Shown: positions 8,412 to 16,947, counted from the stretch's first letter. The stretch is 64,000 nt of DNA from Bacteroidota bacterium (GCA_016178785.1 JACOSO010000017.1:30952-94951), one strand, 5' to 3'. A program made the numbers and translations. Notes: generated from the letters alone by a model not told the origin.

Positions 8412-8495
8412 GACTCACCTATTAGAAGTGTATTTTAATGGTTTTAAGATCCACTCGATCAATTGACCGACCTGGTTGAGTTGTCTTTAGTGTAG

Positions 8496-8530
8496 CCAAC
8501 TTAGCGCCAGAAGCTTTAGCAATACTTTAG
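8496..8530 (-). promoter_or_regulatory. Promoter with tandem 11-bp operator, site 4
   Basis: Minus strand: CTAAAGTATTG (8530-8520) followed directly by CTAAAGCTTCT (8519-8509). A -7-like TAAGTTGG (8503-8496), one mismatch from TAnnTTTG, begins exactly 16 nt after the start of the second copy, as in sites 2 and 3. The universal stress protein starts 85 nt downstream. The second copy is the weakest half-site in the set. Confidence 0.5.
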
Positions 8531-8555
8531 TTCAAGAAAAATTTCCAGCTTTTTT

Positions 8556-9164
8556 TTAATTTCTGATTACACCCCTGAGCCAGGTAAATAGTTGAAAGCT
8601 ACTTGTCTCTTCCGGTAAAACCCCGCTTTCACTTGCCGCTTTTACATTCTGTATGGTATAGAATGCCGAGGGAAGAATGGACTTCAGCATCTTCAGAAGG
8701 TCCTCTAATCGCTCGCGTGGAAGGACAGTAAACACAAGTTTCCCGCGACCGGCATGACCTTCGGCATCCAACAATGTATAGCGAAATCTTTCTTTGACCA
8801 TATACTCGATAAGTAATGTTACGTCTTTGTGGCTGATTATACGAATGATCACTTTGCCATAAGCTATACGCTCTTCAATGATCATCCCTACAAAAATTCC
8901 AGCGGCAAAGCCACCCGGGTACGCAACATAGCAGACCCAATTGTCTAAGTGCTGAAAAATTTGTCGCATAGCTATCAACCAAATCAACGCTTCAAAAAAA
9001 CCCATGATAGTGGAAGTGTAGCGTCTCCCACCCAGCATATAAATAAGACGAATGGTATTTACTGAAACTTCGCATATGCGTGCCATAAAAATCAGGATTG
9101 GCAATAGAACGTACGCAAAAGTGTTTTCAGACAAGCCAAGAGTTTCAATAAAAAAATGATCCAT
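8556..9164 (-). CDS. DUF2179-family membrane protein
   Basis: A 202-residue protein of the UPF0316/DUF2179 type. The N-terminal half has three hydrophobic helices (ILIFMARICEVSVNTIRLIY, FFEALIWLIAMRQI and YVAYPGGFAAGIFVGMIIEE). The C-terminal soluble part (about 105-185) contains the DUF2179 fold, ending in VLPRERLEDLLKMLKSILP and a FYTIQNVK strand. Function is unknown; the domain may sense a small ligand. It lies 47 bp downstream of otsB on the same strand. Confidence 0.8.
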   Translation of the reverse strand: MDHFFIETLGLSENTFAYVLLPILIFMARICEVSVNTIRLIYMLGGRRYTSTIMGFFEALIWLIAMRQIFQHLDNWVCYVAYPGGFAAGIFVGMIIEERIAYGKVIIRIISHKDVTLLIEYMVKERFRYTLLDAEGHAGRGKLVFTVLPRERLEDLLKMLKSILPSAFYTIQNVKAASESGVLPEETSSFQLFTWLRGVIRN

Positions 9165-9211
9165 GTGTGTCCTTACGTTTAGATCAGTTATTCATTTGGC
9201 CTAAAGTCAAT

Positions 9212-10021
9212 TTACGGGTGACAATTTTGGTTCTGCATTTTTTGAACTGTCGTTTGCTCAGCGGAAACAAGTCGCTTAATAAAGGGAACCACTAGCCCTT
9301 GATTTTTAAGATAGAAATTGGCAAACGACTGAACTGGCTTTCCGACCTTAATGGTCCACGCATCCTTGCCCAATACTTTGAATAGATCCTCGTCAGTTTC
9401 ACTGTCCCCAATCGCCATTATAAAATCAAATCTTTTATCACCCAGCCATTGGACAACAAACGACCCTTTATCAATACCAGGTGAGCGAAGTTCAATGGTA
9501 TATTCGCCATCATAAACACGAAATTGCTCATGCATTGGTAGAGAGTAAATGACCCTAAGTATTTTTAGCTTGTCTTCATTTGATACCTCATTCGCAATGG
9601 CTCTGTAATGCCACGCGATTGAATACGTCTTTTGCTCGGTGTGCGACCCTTCATACTGCAAGCAAAGCGCTTTGAATGCTCGAAGTGCGTTTGGAATCCA
9701 ATCTGTATTCACTGAAATAAAGCTTTCCCATCCTCCTCCAGGTTTTTTAGAAGAGCCTCCATGCTCAGCAACCAAAATTATTGGCGAGTCTCGCCAAAAA
9801 ACATCAAGGTGCTCTTCATCTCTTCCACTAATTAAAATGACCTGATTCTTTGCATCAGAAGCAAGAGCATAAACAGTTTCTTTAGTAGTTGTATCGGGTA
9901 CGGTTAATTCAGGGCGAATGAAAAATGGAACAATGGTGCCGTCATAATCCAGCAGAATAAGCCTCGACTTCGCGGAATTATAGCTCAAAAACAATTTCTG
10001 AAAATCAAGTTCCTCCATCAT
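9212..10021 (-). CDS. otsB: Trehalose-6-phosphate phosphatase
   Basis: A 269-residue HAD-superfamily enzyme that removes phosphate from trehalose-6-phosphate, the second step of trehalose synthesis. HAD motif I is LLDYDGTIVPF (about 23-33), with the nucleophile and acid Asp in DYDGT. Motif II is ILISGRD, AEHGG follows, and motif IV is GDSETDEDLF near 205. The start overlaps the stop of otsA by 4 bp, so the pair is translationally coupled. Trehalose protects against drying and osmotic stress, which fits the antiporter and stress protein nearby. Confidence 0.93.
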   Translation of the reverse strand: MMEELDFQKLFLSYNSAKSRLILLDYDGTIVPFFIRPELTVPDTTTKETVYALASDAKNQVILISGRDEEHLDVFWRDSPIILVAEHGGSSKKPGGGWESFISVNTDWIPNALRAFKALCLQYEGSHTEQKTYSIAWHYRAIANEVSNEDKLKILRVIYSLPMHEQFRVYDGEYTIELRSPGIDKGSFVVQWLGDKRFDFIMAIGDSETDEDLFKVLGKDAWTIKVGKPVQSFANFYLKNQGLVVPFIKRLVSAEQTTVQKMQNQNCHP

Positions 10022-11490
10022 GCCTCGGTTTCAACTTGCTCGATAATTTTATCAAAAGAGTTTAAAAAGTCATTCGCCCATCCAAGCACATCATTTTGTC
10101 TGATATGCTCCTGCATTTTCTCAATCCTTCTTTTCTGATCCTCCCGACTCATGTTTAATGCTTTCACTAAAGTGTCTGCGATCTCTTGCCGATCATTGGA
10201 ATTGACAATAATGGCATCTAGCAATTCACTTGCTGCCCCTGCAGTCTCGCTAAGAATTAATACACCATCCGAATTTGACCGACATGAGATATACTCCTTG
10301 GCAACAAGGTTCATTCCGTCTCTGGATGGAACTATAAGCGCGACATCAGCTGAGCTATACAAGGCGACCAATTTTTTGAAATCGACCGATTGATGTTGGT
10401 ACACAATCGGTGCCCAGCCAAGTGTTCCGTAAGTGCCATTGATACGGCTGATCAGTGATTCTACGTTAGCTTTATTTTCTTTGTACTTTAAAATAGACTC
10501 TCGTGTAGGAACCAGTAACAAAATATAAGATACCTTTTCTTTGTACTGTGGATTTTGTGCAAGGAACATTTCAAATCCCTCAAGTCGATTGTAAATTGCC
10601 TTCGTATAATCGAGACGATCTACGGATAGGATCAATTTGGTCGCTTTCAGTTTTTCGCGGATGCGCTTTGCGTTCTTTTTTATTTCGGATGACTTGCATG
10701 CTCGATTGAATTTTTCATAATCAATGCTGATTGAAAAGCTTTGTACTAGGGTTGATCTGTCATTTATTTTGAAAGCACTTTTATTTTGCACTACGGGCGG
10801 CAGTGTTCGATGTACCGACTCGACAAAATGACGGACGAACTCATCGGTTTGAAAACCGATCACATCCGCTCCCATAAGACCTAAAATGATTTGTGTTCGC
10901 CAAGACTTTGGCAAAAAGCGGTACAGCTCAAAACTTGGAAAAGGAATATGAAGGAAAAAACCTATGCGGGCATCTGGAAATTTTTCTCGTAATAAAGAGG
11001 GCAACAGCATCCAATGGTAATCGTGTACCCAAACGGTGTCACCAGGCTCATATACCTCCAGGATTTTCTCGAGCATCAACTTGTTAGCCGTAACATATTC
11101 TTCAAAAAACTCTTTCTTGTATACAGCAAATGAGGGAAAGTATAGAAACAATGGCCATAAAACGGAATTGCAAAATCCGTCATAGAATTTCTCTTTCATT
11201 TGCCTTGACTGAAACACCGGATGCATGGTGATGCCGTCTTTCTTTATGTTTTCATCACCGCATATTTTTTCAAAAACTTTTCTTGAGAGATCGCAAACGC
11301 CTATCCAATGAATAGAACTGAATTCATTTTTTGCTCCATTGTCAAAATAGGATCTAAGCGCGGTAGCCAACCCGCCTACGCTCGGAGAAGTGACCAGCCG
11401 TGATCGCACCACGGAGAACCGGAATGGAAGCCGGAATGATACAGTTATTAATTTTCCTGCAGACATCCTTATTATTTTGGTATGTCGCAA
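10018..11490 (-). CDS. otsA: Trehalose-6-phosphate synthase
   Basis: A 490-residue GT20 glycosyltransferase that joins UDP-glucose (or a related donor) to glucose-6-phosphate. Visible signatures: SVGGLATALRSYF near the N-terminus, VWVHDYHWMLLPSLLRE, FLHIPFPSFELYRFLP, the donor-site RLDYTKAI, SRDGMNLVAKEYIS and LSETAGAASEL. The start may be the ATG at 11490 or the internal one at 11466 (MSAGKLITVSFRLPF), which fits the family better. A Crp/Fnr-type dyad (11516-11531) lies 26 bp upstream of the first ATG, suggesting control by the divergently encoded regulator. Confidence 0.93.
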   Translation of the reverse strand: MRHTKIIRMSAGKLITVSFRLPFRFSVVRSRLVTSPSVGGLATALRSYFDNGAKNEFSSIHWIGVCDLSRKVFEKICGDENIKKDGITMHPVFQSRQMKEKFYDGFCNSVLWPLFLYFPSFAVYKKEFFEEYVTANKLMLEKILEVYEPGDTVWVHDYHWMLLPSLLREKFPDARIGFFLHIPFPSFELYRFLPKSWRTQIILGLMGADVIGFQTDEFVRHFVESVHRTLPPVVQNKSAFKINDRSTLVQSFSISIDYEKFNRACKSSEIKKNAKRIREKLKATKLILSVDRLDYTKAIYNRLEGFEMFLAQNPQYKEKVSYILLLVPTRESILKYKENKANVESLISRINGTYGTLGWAPIVYQHQSVDFKKLVALYSSADVALIVPSRDGMNLVAKEYISCRSNSDGVLILSETAGAASELLDAIIVNSNDRQEIADTLVKALNMSREDQKRRIEKMQEHIRQNDVLGWANDFLNSFDKIIEQVETEA

Positions 11491-11515
11491 ATAAGAAAAT
11501 CTGTACCTGAATAAA

Positions 11516-11531
11516 TTTGACAGATGTCAAA
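11516..11531. promoter_or_regulatory. Crp/Fnr-type dyad 1 (otsA side)
   Basis: TTTGACAGATGTCAAA is a perfect 7-bp inverted repeat with a 2-nt centre, the size and symmetry of Crp/Fnr-family operators. It lies close upstream of otsA in the divergent space shared with a Crp/Fnr gene. Confidence 0.65.
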
Positions 11532-11594
11532 ATAGAGAAGAAAACTACGTTCGAATATATAATCGCGAAGCTATTTGATTTAAATATTTTATAA

Positions 11595-11610
11595 TTTGAC
11601 GGATGTCAAA
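11595..11610. promoter_or_regulatory. Crp/Fnr-type dyad 2 (regulator side)
   Basis: TTTGACGGATGTCAAA differs from dyad 1 by a single base. It sits 20 bp before the regulator's start codon and 79 bp from dyad 1, so it overlaps or follows the likely promoter, which would suit autorepression. Confidence 0.65.
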
Positions 11611-11630
11611 ATTCCTTTAATTTAATTAGC

Positions 11631-12332
11631 ATGACGCCATTGGGTTATAAAACAATCATTTCTAAGTTCTATTTTACAAACAAGCGTGTTCTTGATTCGC
11701 TACCGAAGTCAGATCTACTTCTATTCAGAAAGCACTTAAAGTTGAAAAAAGTCAGGAAAGGTAGAGAGCTATTTCATGAGGGGAGTTATGCGAGGGAAGT
11801 ATTTATCTTAAAGCGAGGTAAGGTGAAGATATATCAGCATACACCAAATGGCAGTGAGCAGATTGTTTATATTTATACTCCAGGCGAAATGTTTGGCTAT
11901 CGCCCTCTGCTTTGTAATGAGAAGCATCCTGCATCAGCCAAAACATTGGAGGAATGTGGTATTTATTTTCTGTCGGCTAAACATTTCAGCGAAGCACTAA
12001 AAAAATCTACCGCTCTTTCAAACATCTTACTTCAAAACTTAAGTCACGAGTTCACAGTACTGGTTAACAGGATTGCTGCTTTCGGACAAAAATCGGTAAA
12101 GGAACGTCTGGCGCTTAGTTTGCTGATTCTTCGTGAAAAATACAAAAGACGAGACGGCACTAAGATTGGTGAGATTCCCCTTTCGCGATCTGACTTAGCT
12201 GCGTTTGTTGGGACTACCATTGAAACAACAGCTCGAATTATCGGCAAGTTGAAAAAAGAAAAAATCATAAAAGTTTACGGGCGAAAAATTATTGTGCATG
12301 ATCCTGAGACACTGTATAATTTGATGGATTAA
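11631..12332 (+). CDS. Crp/Fnr-family transcriptional regulator
   Basis: A 233-residue regulator with an N-terminal cyclic-nucleotide-binding-type beta roll (about 25-145: FHEGSYAREVFILKRGKVKI and IYTPGEMFGYR) and a C-terminal winged helix (about 165-230). The recognition helix is TTIETTARIIGKLKKE, preceded by IPLSRSDLAAFVG. The FNR cysteine cluster is missing, so it is not an iron-sulfur oxygen sensor; a ligand cannot be named. The gene is divergent from otsA, and two near-identical dyads lie between them, the likely operator pair. Confidence 0.9.
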   Translation: MTPLGYKTIISKFYFTNKRVLDSLPKSDLLLFRKHLKLKKVRKGRELFHEGSYAREVFILKRGKVKIYQHTPNGSEQIVYIYTPGEMFGYRPLLCNEKHPASAKTLEECGIYFLSAKHFSEALKKSTALSNILLQNLSHEFTVLVNRIAAFGQKSVKERLALSLLILREKYKRRDGTKIGEIPLSRSDLAAFVGTTIETTARIIGKLKKEKIIKVYGRKIIVHDPETLYNLMD

Positions 12333-12368
12333 GATAAGATTTTATACTCACTTTGATTTCAGGTTTTC

Positions 12369-12806
12369 CTACTCAGTCAATCCGGCTATTGGATAGGGGA
12401 AAATGAAATTTACAATAAGCCCCTTATAAGCTTTCTTGACATGATCAGCATAACTTGAAAGGCTTGAATGCAGAGTTACGGCAAATTCATGATCAACTTT
12501 TGCAAGGATTGAATCTATTTTGTCTACTTCTTTTCGCAGCTGCATTCGCCTCGAATCGTCAAATGGAGAATATCTTTTAATCAGTGCTTCAAAATTCTGT
12601 TCAAACACCTTTTCAACTTCCTTATAATAGGGTATTAATAGAGGATGCGCACTAAATGTTTTTAGGCGAGCAAGTTTTATTGCATCTGCCTTTTCCCAGT
12701 CGTTAATTGTACCTGACGCGCTTGCCGCAAGAATTGACACAATAGCAGGGGCCTTAAGCAGAAGTTCCTGTTCGCCTTTAGCTAGCAATTCAAATTCTTT
12801 TATCAT
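12369..12806 (-). CDS. Hypothetical helical protein, possible stress regulon member
   Basis: A protein of 145 residues from the ATG at 12806 (MIKEFELLAKGEQELLLKAP). It is fully helical, has no membrane span, and carries an ASASGTINDWEKADAIKL segment somewhat like TerB-type helical domains; I do not assign a family. The ATG at 12842 is unlikely to be used because the -7-like element at 12833-12840 would lie at or after it. The upstream tandem repeat (12846-12867) matches the operators of the other stress genes. It converges with the Crp/Fnr gene. Confidence 0.7.
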   Translation of the reverse strand: MIKEFELLAKGEQELLLKAPAIVSILAASASGTINDWEKADAIKLARLKTFSAHPLLIPYYKEVEKVFEQNFEALIKRYSPFDDSRRMQLRKEVDKIDSILAKVDHEFAVTLHSSLSSYADHVKKAYKGLIVNFIFPYPIAGLTE

Positions 12807-12832
12807 ACTTTCTACTTTAAAGACCGAAATGC

Positions 12833-12867
12833 ACAAGATCACTTGGAAATCTTAATGAATTCTTTAG
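12833..12867 (-). promoter_or_regulatory. Promoter with tandem 11-bp operator, site 6
   Basis: Minus strand: CTAAAGAATTC (12867-12857) followed directly by ATTAAGATTTC (12856-12846). A weak -7-like GATCTTGT (12840-12833) begins exactly 16 nt after the start of the second copy. The gene's inferred start at 12806 is 26 nt further on, the same layout as site 2. Confidence 0.45.
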
Positions 12868-13004
12868 CTCGCATGGATTTGGCAATTGAATGTGATAAAG
12901 ATGTTCGGAGGCGACAGAGAAAAGCCGATTTTTTTTAATTTGGAATTTATTCTAATAATCTGACAGAAATGATTTCGTTACCATAAGAACAGGAACAATT
13001 CCCT

Positions 13005-14572
13005 ATGCAATCAAAGATTAGAGTGAAATCAGTGCAAGTGATCAGAATTGCCCCTGCGTGGCTTCATCGCAAATTATCGAACCGACAATTTCTGATTGGT
13101 GGCGCGGTGATAGTCGGTTTGTGGGCTGGTCTTACGGCAGTGCTTTTAATGTGGCCACCAGCGCACTGACGGTGGGTTTGGGTGGCTCCGCAGGATTGGA
13201 GTCTCCAATTGTGCAAACCGGGTCTGCCATCGGTTCAACTTTCGCTTCATTTTTCCCTATCGGTTATCGCGATCGCACGTTGTTGTTGGCATGTGGTGCA
13301 GCAGCAGGTATTGCCACGGCATTCAATGCGCCCATTGCCGGAGTATTATTTGCCTTGGAAGTTTTGCTCGTGGATGTGAGTATTTCAGCTTTCATTCCTT
13401 TGTTGATTGCTGGAGCAACAGGAGCCCTTTGCTCCAAGATAATTTTGGCCGAAGGTATTCTACTTTCATTTAAGCAGGTAACCCAATTTAATTATCACAA
13501 TGTTCCGTATTACATTTTGCTTGGTGTCGTCTGCGGTCTGGTGGCGGTTTTTTATGTGAGAGCATTTATCAGAATTGAAAAAGTATTTGCCGTAGTCACA
13601 GGTGCTTGGCAGTTGATGGCCGGATGTTTACTATTAGGAGGCCTGATCCTATTGTTCCCCGCATTGTTTGGCGAGGGTTATTCGTCCATCATCGACTTGG
13701 CATTGGCAAGGCCGAATCAACTTTTTAGCGGAAGCCCGTTGTTTAACTTCTTTTCTCAAAGTCAATGGATGATCGGATTAGCAGTTCTTCTCGTGGGTTT
13801 GATAAAAGTGTTTGCTGTTTCTTTTACGTTGAATTCAGGAGGTAACGGAGGCAACTTTGCGCCCGCACTGCTGGTAGGGTCTTGTATTGGTTTCTCCTTT
13901 GCTTTTCTGATAAACACTTCGGGGCTTACAACTTTACCAACTTCTAATTTTTGTCTGGTCGCCATGGCAGGTTTGCTGACGGGAATTTTCCACTCACCAC
14001 TCACCGGGGTTTTTCTTATTGCTGAAATTACAGGCGGCTATGAGCTCATCATTCCGTTGATGATTGTTTCCGCATTGAGCACAGCCGTGTCGCGTTACCT
14101 GAATCCGCACTCTTTAGATGAAGAAAAGTTGAAGCAAAGTCACAGTGCCATTTCTTTTGATAAAGACGCACACATTCTCTCTGAGCTTTCGCTAAATGGT
14201 TTTACTGAAAAGGATTTTGTAACCGTTCCTCGAAATTCCAACCTCAGGAAATTAGTGGATGCCATCGCACATTCTAAAAGAAACATTTTTCCAGTTACAA
14301 ACGAACAAGGAGCGCTCGAAGGAGTTATTGTTTTGGAAGACATTCGCGAGATCATGTTCAATAGTTCATTGTATGATTCGGTTACCGTGGAGCAACTCAT
14401 GCAGAAACCAACTGTAACCATCGATGTTGATGATGACATGAGTGTGATCATGGAAAAATTTGACAAAAGCGGTGCATGGAATATTCCCGTGGTCAGAGAA
14501 GGCAGGTACGTTGGCTTTATCTCCAAATCAAGTGTACTGTCGAATTACCGCGACAAACTAAAAAGTAATTAA
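13005..14572 (+). pseudogene. ClC-type chloride channel/transporter with internal deletion and frameshift
   Basis: The gene starts at ATG 13005 with a normal ClC N-terminus (HRKLSNRQFLIGGAVIVGLW, then AGLTAVLL), but this frame stops at 13167-13169. From about 13150 the family continues in another frame: SALTVGLGGSAGLESP, FNAPIAGVLFALEVLL, GNFAPALLVGS, HSPLTGVFLIAEITGGY and two C-terminal CBS domains (about 14190-14550). About 80-90 residues usually lying between these parts are absent, including the GSGIP selectivity segment and two or more helices. A 504-residue frame from 13058 can be read, but its first ~35 residues are out-of-frame noise. The family exchanges or conducts Cl-; this copy is very likely non-functional, unless the gap is a sequence or assembly error. 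Confidence 0.8.
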
Positions 14573-14611
14573 CCCTCAATAACTTTATTATTTGCTCAGA
14601 TTTTCTTTTGT

Positions 14612-14646
14612 CTAAAGAAAGACTTAAGAATTCCATTCTACTTTCT
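14612..14646 (+). promoter_or_regulatory. Promoter with tandem 11-bp operator, site 5
   Basis: CTAAAGAAAGA (14612-14622) followed directly by CTTAAGAATTC (14623-14633). A -7-like TACTTTCT (14639-14646) begins 16 nt after the start of the second copy, and the remnant gene's ATG is 24 nt further on, exactly as at site 2. The operator survives in front of a gene that has lost its middle. Confidence 0.5.
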
Positions 14647-14669
14647 GGCATCTTAAAAAAAGCCGGGGT

Positions 14670-15071
14670 ATGGAGAATAAAAACATTCTTATTTCAGGTG
14701 GCGGAATCGCAGGTCTTACATTGGCCGGAGATGCTTGCGATTGCCCATCGCTTTTGTCAGGTCAGGGTTCTACCCTGGCCATGGTGGGTGCCTACATACT
14801 TGCCGGAGAACTCAGAGAAGCAAATGAAGATCATCAAATCGCCTTTCAGCGATATGAGAAAATTTTCAAACCCTTCATCGACAACAGGCAGAAAATCGCC
14901 CAAAGCTTTGCCACATCTTTCGTTCCGAAAACAAATTTTGGAATCTGGATGCGGAACACATTTACTAACCTAATGTTCCTGCCATTCTTTTCAAGATGGT
15001 TTGTCAGTAAATTCATGACTGACAATATTGCACTTAAAAGATACAACCACTATAGCAGTAGGGTTTTCTAA
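14670..15071 (+). pseudogene. FAD-dependent monooxygenase remnant with in-frame internal deletion
   Basis: The 133-residue frame joins the N-terminal Rossmann start of a flavoprotein monooxygenase (MENKNILISGGGIAGLTLA, residues 1-19) directly to the late FAD motif (GDACDCPSLLSGQGSTLAMV) and the C-terminal helices (ending MTDNIALKRYNHYS) of the same TetX/PHBH-like family. Full members have about 400 residues, so roughly 260 are missing, with the junction at about 14721-14731 (TTGGCC to GGAGATGC). The reading frame is kept, but the FAD and substrate sites cannot form. The upstream operator is intact. This is the second gene in a row with a lost interior. Confidence 0.8.
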
Positions 15072-15117
15072 TTGTCTGAGACAATGTGTAAGGTGTAAGC
15101 GTTGTGATGACATAGCT

Positions 15118-15353
15118 TTAGATTTCTGCCCGCTCAAACTTTCCAGGAAGTTCACATTTCAGTAACCAGTCTTTCTCCAACACTGGGGCTTTTATCAACG
15201 GCAGGGACTGTGTTCGTTCATGGTGAGGCGACCATGTAACGTTTTCAGCATTCCCAACCAATCAAGATGTATTAAATGGCCATCACGCGGCATCAATTTC
15301 ATGATGCCATTCAACCCGGGAAAATTGTCCACCACCTTGCGGTAATCGTCCAT
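15118..15353 (-). pseudogene. Frameshifted C-terminal gene fragment, family not recognised
   Basis: On the minus strand a protein-like stretch from 15353 (MDDYRKVVDNFPGLNGIMKL, then MPRDGHLIHLDWLG) runs into noise, and at about 15240-15260 the coding appearance moves to another frame, giving GNAENVTWSPHHERTQSLP and LEKDWLLKCELPGKFERAEI before a stop at 15118. A one-base change in the LDWLG/GNAEN area would restore one frame. Upstream of 15353 a stop appears within a few codons, so the N-terminus is also lost. I cannot name the family. Confidence 0.55.
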
Positions 15354-15418
15354 TTCAGGGCAAGGCACTTCACTTCACCTTTGTGCCACAATAATAACAG
15401 AACATAAAAACAAAAAGT

Positions 15419-15973
15419 ATGACACGGTTAAAAGCGCTAAGCCCTGATCACGCATCAGGCAAAACAAAAGAAATGTTCAACGCCATCAACTCAAAATTTG
15501 GGGTAATCCCGAATATGATGAGAACGATGGGCAACTCCTCTGCCTTTTTGGAAGGCTACTTGAATTTAAATAGTGCCTTGAGTGGTGGAACTCTTGGTGT
15601 AAAAATCAGTGCCTTAATAGCATTGGTGGTAGCTGAAACCAACGCATGCAATTACTGCTTGTCGGCACACACCTACTTGGGCGCCAATCTTGCCAAGCTC
15701 GATGTCGAAACAATGGAAGCTGCTCGACTGGGGGGAGCAAAGGATGCAAGAGTAAATGCGATTTTAAAATTTGCCCAAACATTGGTGACGAAAAGAGGAC
15801 ATGTAAACGATGCCGATGTGACTGCCGTAAAAGCTGCCGGTGTTACCGAGGGTGAAGTAGGAGAAATTGTTGGCCATGTTGCGCTGAACATTCTTACAAA
15901 CTATTTCAACAACACAGCTAACACCGAAATAGACTTTCCTGTAGTTGAAAGCCATGAAGTAGCTGTAGTATAA
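15419..15973 (+). CDS. Carboxymuconolactone decarboxylase/AhpD-family peroxidase
   Basis: A 184-residue protein of the AhpD/CMD fold. The redox signature is ETNACNYCLSAHTYLG (about 73-88), with the two cysteines of CxxC and the following His expected for a thiol-dependent alkylhydroperoxidase. N-terminal PDHASGKTKEMFNAI and FGVIPNMMRTMGNS are typical of the peroxidase-related subfamily. It is the first of five plus-strand genes (CMD, YHS, DUF1348, PNPOx-like, AraC) with short gaps, so an oxidative or xenobiotic response is plausible. Confidence 0.87.
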   Translation: MTRLKALSPDHASGKTKEMFNAINSKFGVIPNMMRTMGNSSAFLEGYLNLNSALSGGTLGVKISALIALVVAETNACNYCLSAHTYLGANLAKLDVETMEAARLGGAKDARVNAILKFAQTLVTKRGHVNDADVTAVKAAGVTEGEVGEIVGHVALNILTNYFNNTANTEIDFPVVESHEVAVV

Positions 15974-16004
15974 ATCAAAACTGAAAATTTTAAAATCAAA
16001 TAAT

Positions 16005-16472
16005 ATGAATACAATCAGAAAATCTCTATTAGTGTTTGTGCTCTTTGTTTATGGAGCAACTACTTATGCTCAAGTTGTCGAGCCGGTAGATAAAAATAAG
16101 GTTGCCAACGGTGGCTACGATTTAGTAGCTTATTTCACCTACAATTCAGCGGTAAAAGGAAATAAAGAATTTACACACGAGATCAACGGAGTGAAATATC
16201 AATTTGCCTCTTTAGGGCATAAAAATCTGTTCCAAAGCAATCCTGAGAAATACTTGCCTGTTTGTGATGGGTACTGTGCCTGGGGTGTTGCGGAGAAAGG
16301 AAAAAAAGTCCCTGTTAATCCCGAAACATTCAAAATAATCGATGACAAACTTTATCTTTTTTTCAATGGCAATTTCAATGGTGGCCCTTTCAACACCTTG
16401 CCTGAATGGAATAAAAACGAACAGAACCTATTGACGCAGCTACCTGTTAAATGGGCAGCGCTTAAAAAGTAG
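16005..16472 (+). CDS. Secreted YHS-domain protein
   Basis: A 155-residue exported protein with a signal peptide (about 1-22, ending TTYAQ). The YHS-like core shows [29 protein letters not shown] and [20 protein letters not shown], followed by [16 protein letters not shown] domains are thought to bind metals, and this exported subtype is widespread in Bacteroidota and Proteobacteria with unknown role. It follows the AhpD-like gene by 31 bp. Confidence 0.85.
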   Translation: MNTIRKSLLVFVLFVYGATTYAQVVEPVDKNKVANGGYDLVAYFTYNSAVKGNKEFTHEINGVKYQFASLGHKNLFQSNPEKYLPVCDGYCAWGVAEKGKKVPVNPETFKIIDDKLYLFFNGNFNGGPFNTLPEWNKNEQNLLTQLPVKWAALKK

Positions 16473-16530
16473 ATGTAAATCATTAGAGAGCCAAAGCAAA
16501 TTGGCTCTCTTGGCATTTCAAAAATTCGAC

Positions 16531-16944
16531 ATGGAAAATAAACGATATCCGATTCCACCCTTCACGCTGGAAGCGGCCTTACAAAAAGTGCAAGCTGCTG
16601 AAGATACTTGGAATACAAAGGACCCTGAAAAAGTTAGCCTGGCCTATAGCATTGATACAGAGTGGAGAAATCGCACTGATTTTATTAACGGCCGGGAAGA
16701 GGTGAAAGCATTTCTTACGCGTAAGTGGCAGAAAGAGTTAGACTACAAATTGAAAAAAGAATTGTGGGGCTTCCGCGAGAATAGAATGGCCGTACGATTT
16801 GAATATGAATGGCATGATCAATCGGGTCAATGGTTTCGCAGTTACGGAAACGAGTTGTGGGAGTTTGATGAAAACGGGTATATGCGTAGACGTTTTGCGA
16901 GCATTAATGATTTGCCAATACTCGAATCGGAAAGAAAATTATAA
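16531..16944 (+). CDS. DUF1348 / NTF2-like protein
   Basis: A protein of 137 residues from the ATG at 16531 ([20 protein letters not shown]). It carries the SnoaL/NTF2-like signatures of the DUF1348 family: [56 protein letters not shown] and [16 protein letters not shown], then ASINDLPI. Members are small cytosolic proteins of unknown activity with a cone-shaped ligand pocket. A start at 16501 would add ten residues translated from the inverted-repeat-like intergenic DNA and is less likely. It is followed after 3 bp by the PNPOx-like gene. Confidence 0.85.
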   Translation: MENKRYPIPPFTLEAALQKVQAAEDTWNTKDPEKVSLAYSIDTEWRNRTDFINGREEVKAFLTRKWQKELDYKLKKELWGFRENRMAVRFEYEWHDQSGQWFRSYGNELWEFDENGYMRRRFASINDLPILESERKL

Positions 16945-16947
16945 TCT

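Noticed and set aside
14608..14973. 121-codon frame overlapping the flavoprotein remnant
   Set aside because: Out of frame with the recognisable FAD motifs; it is a shadow.
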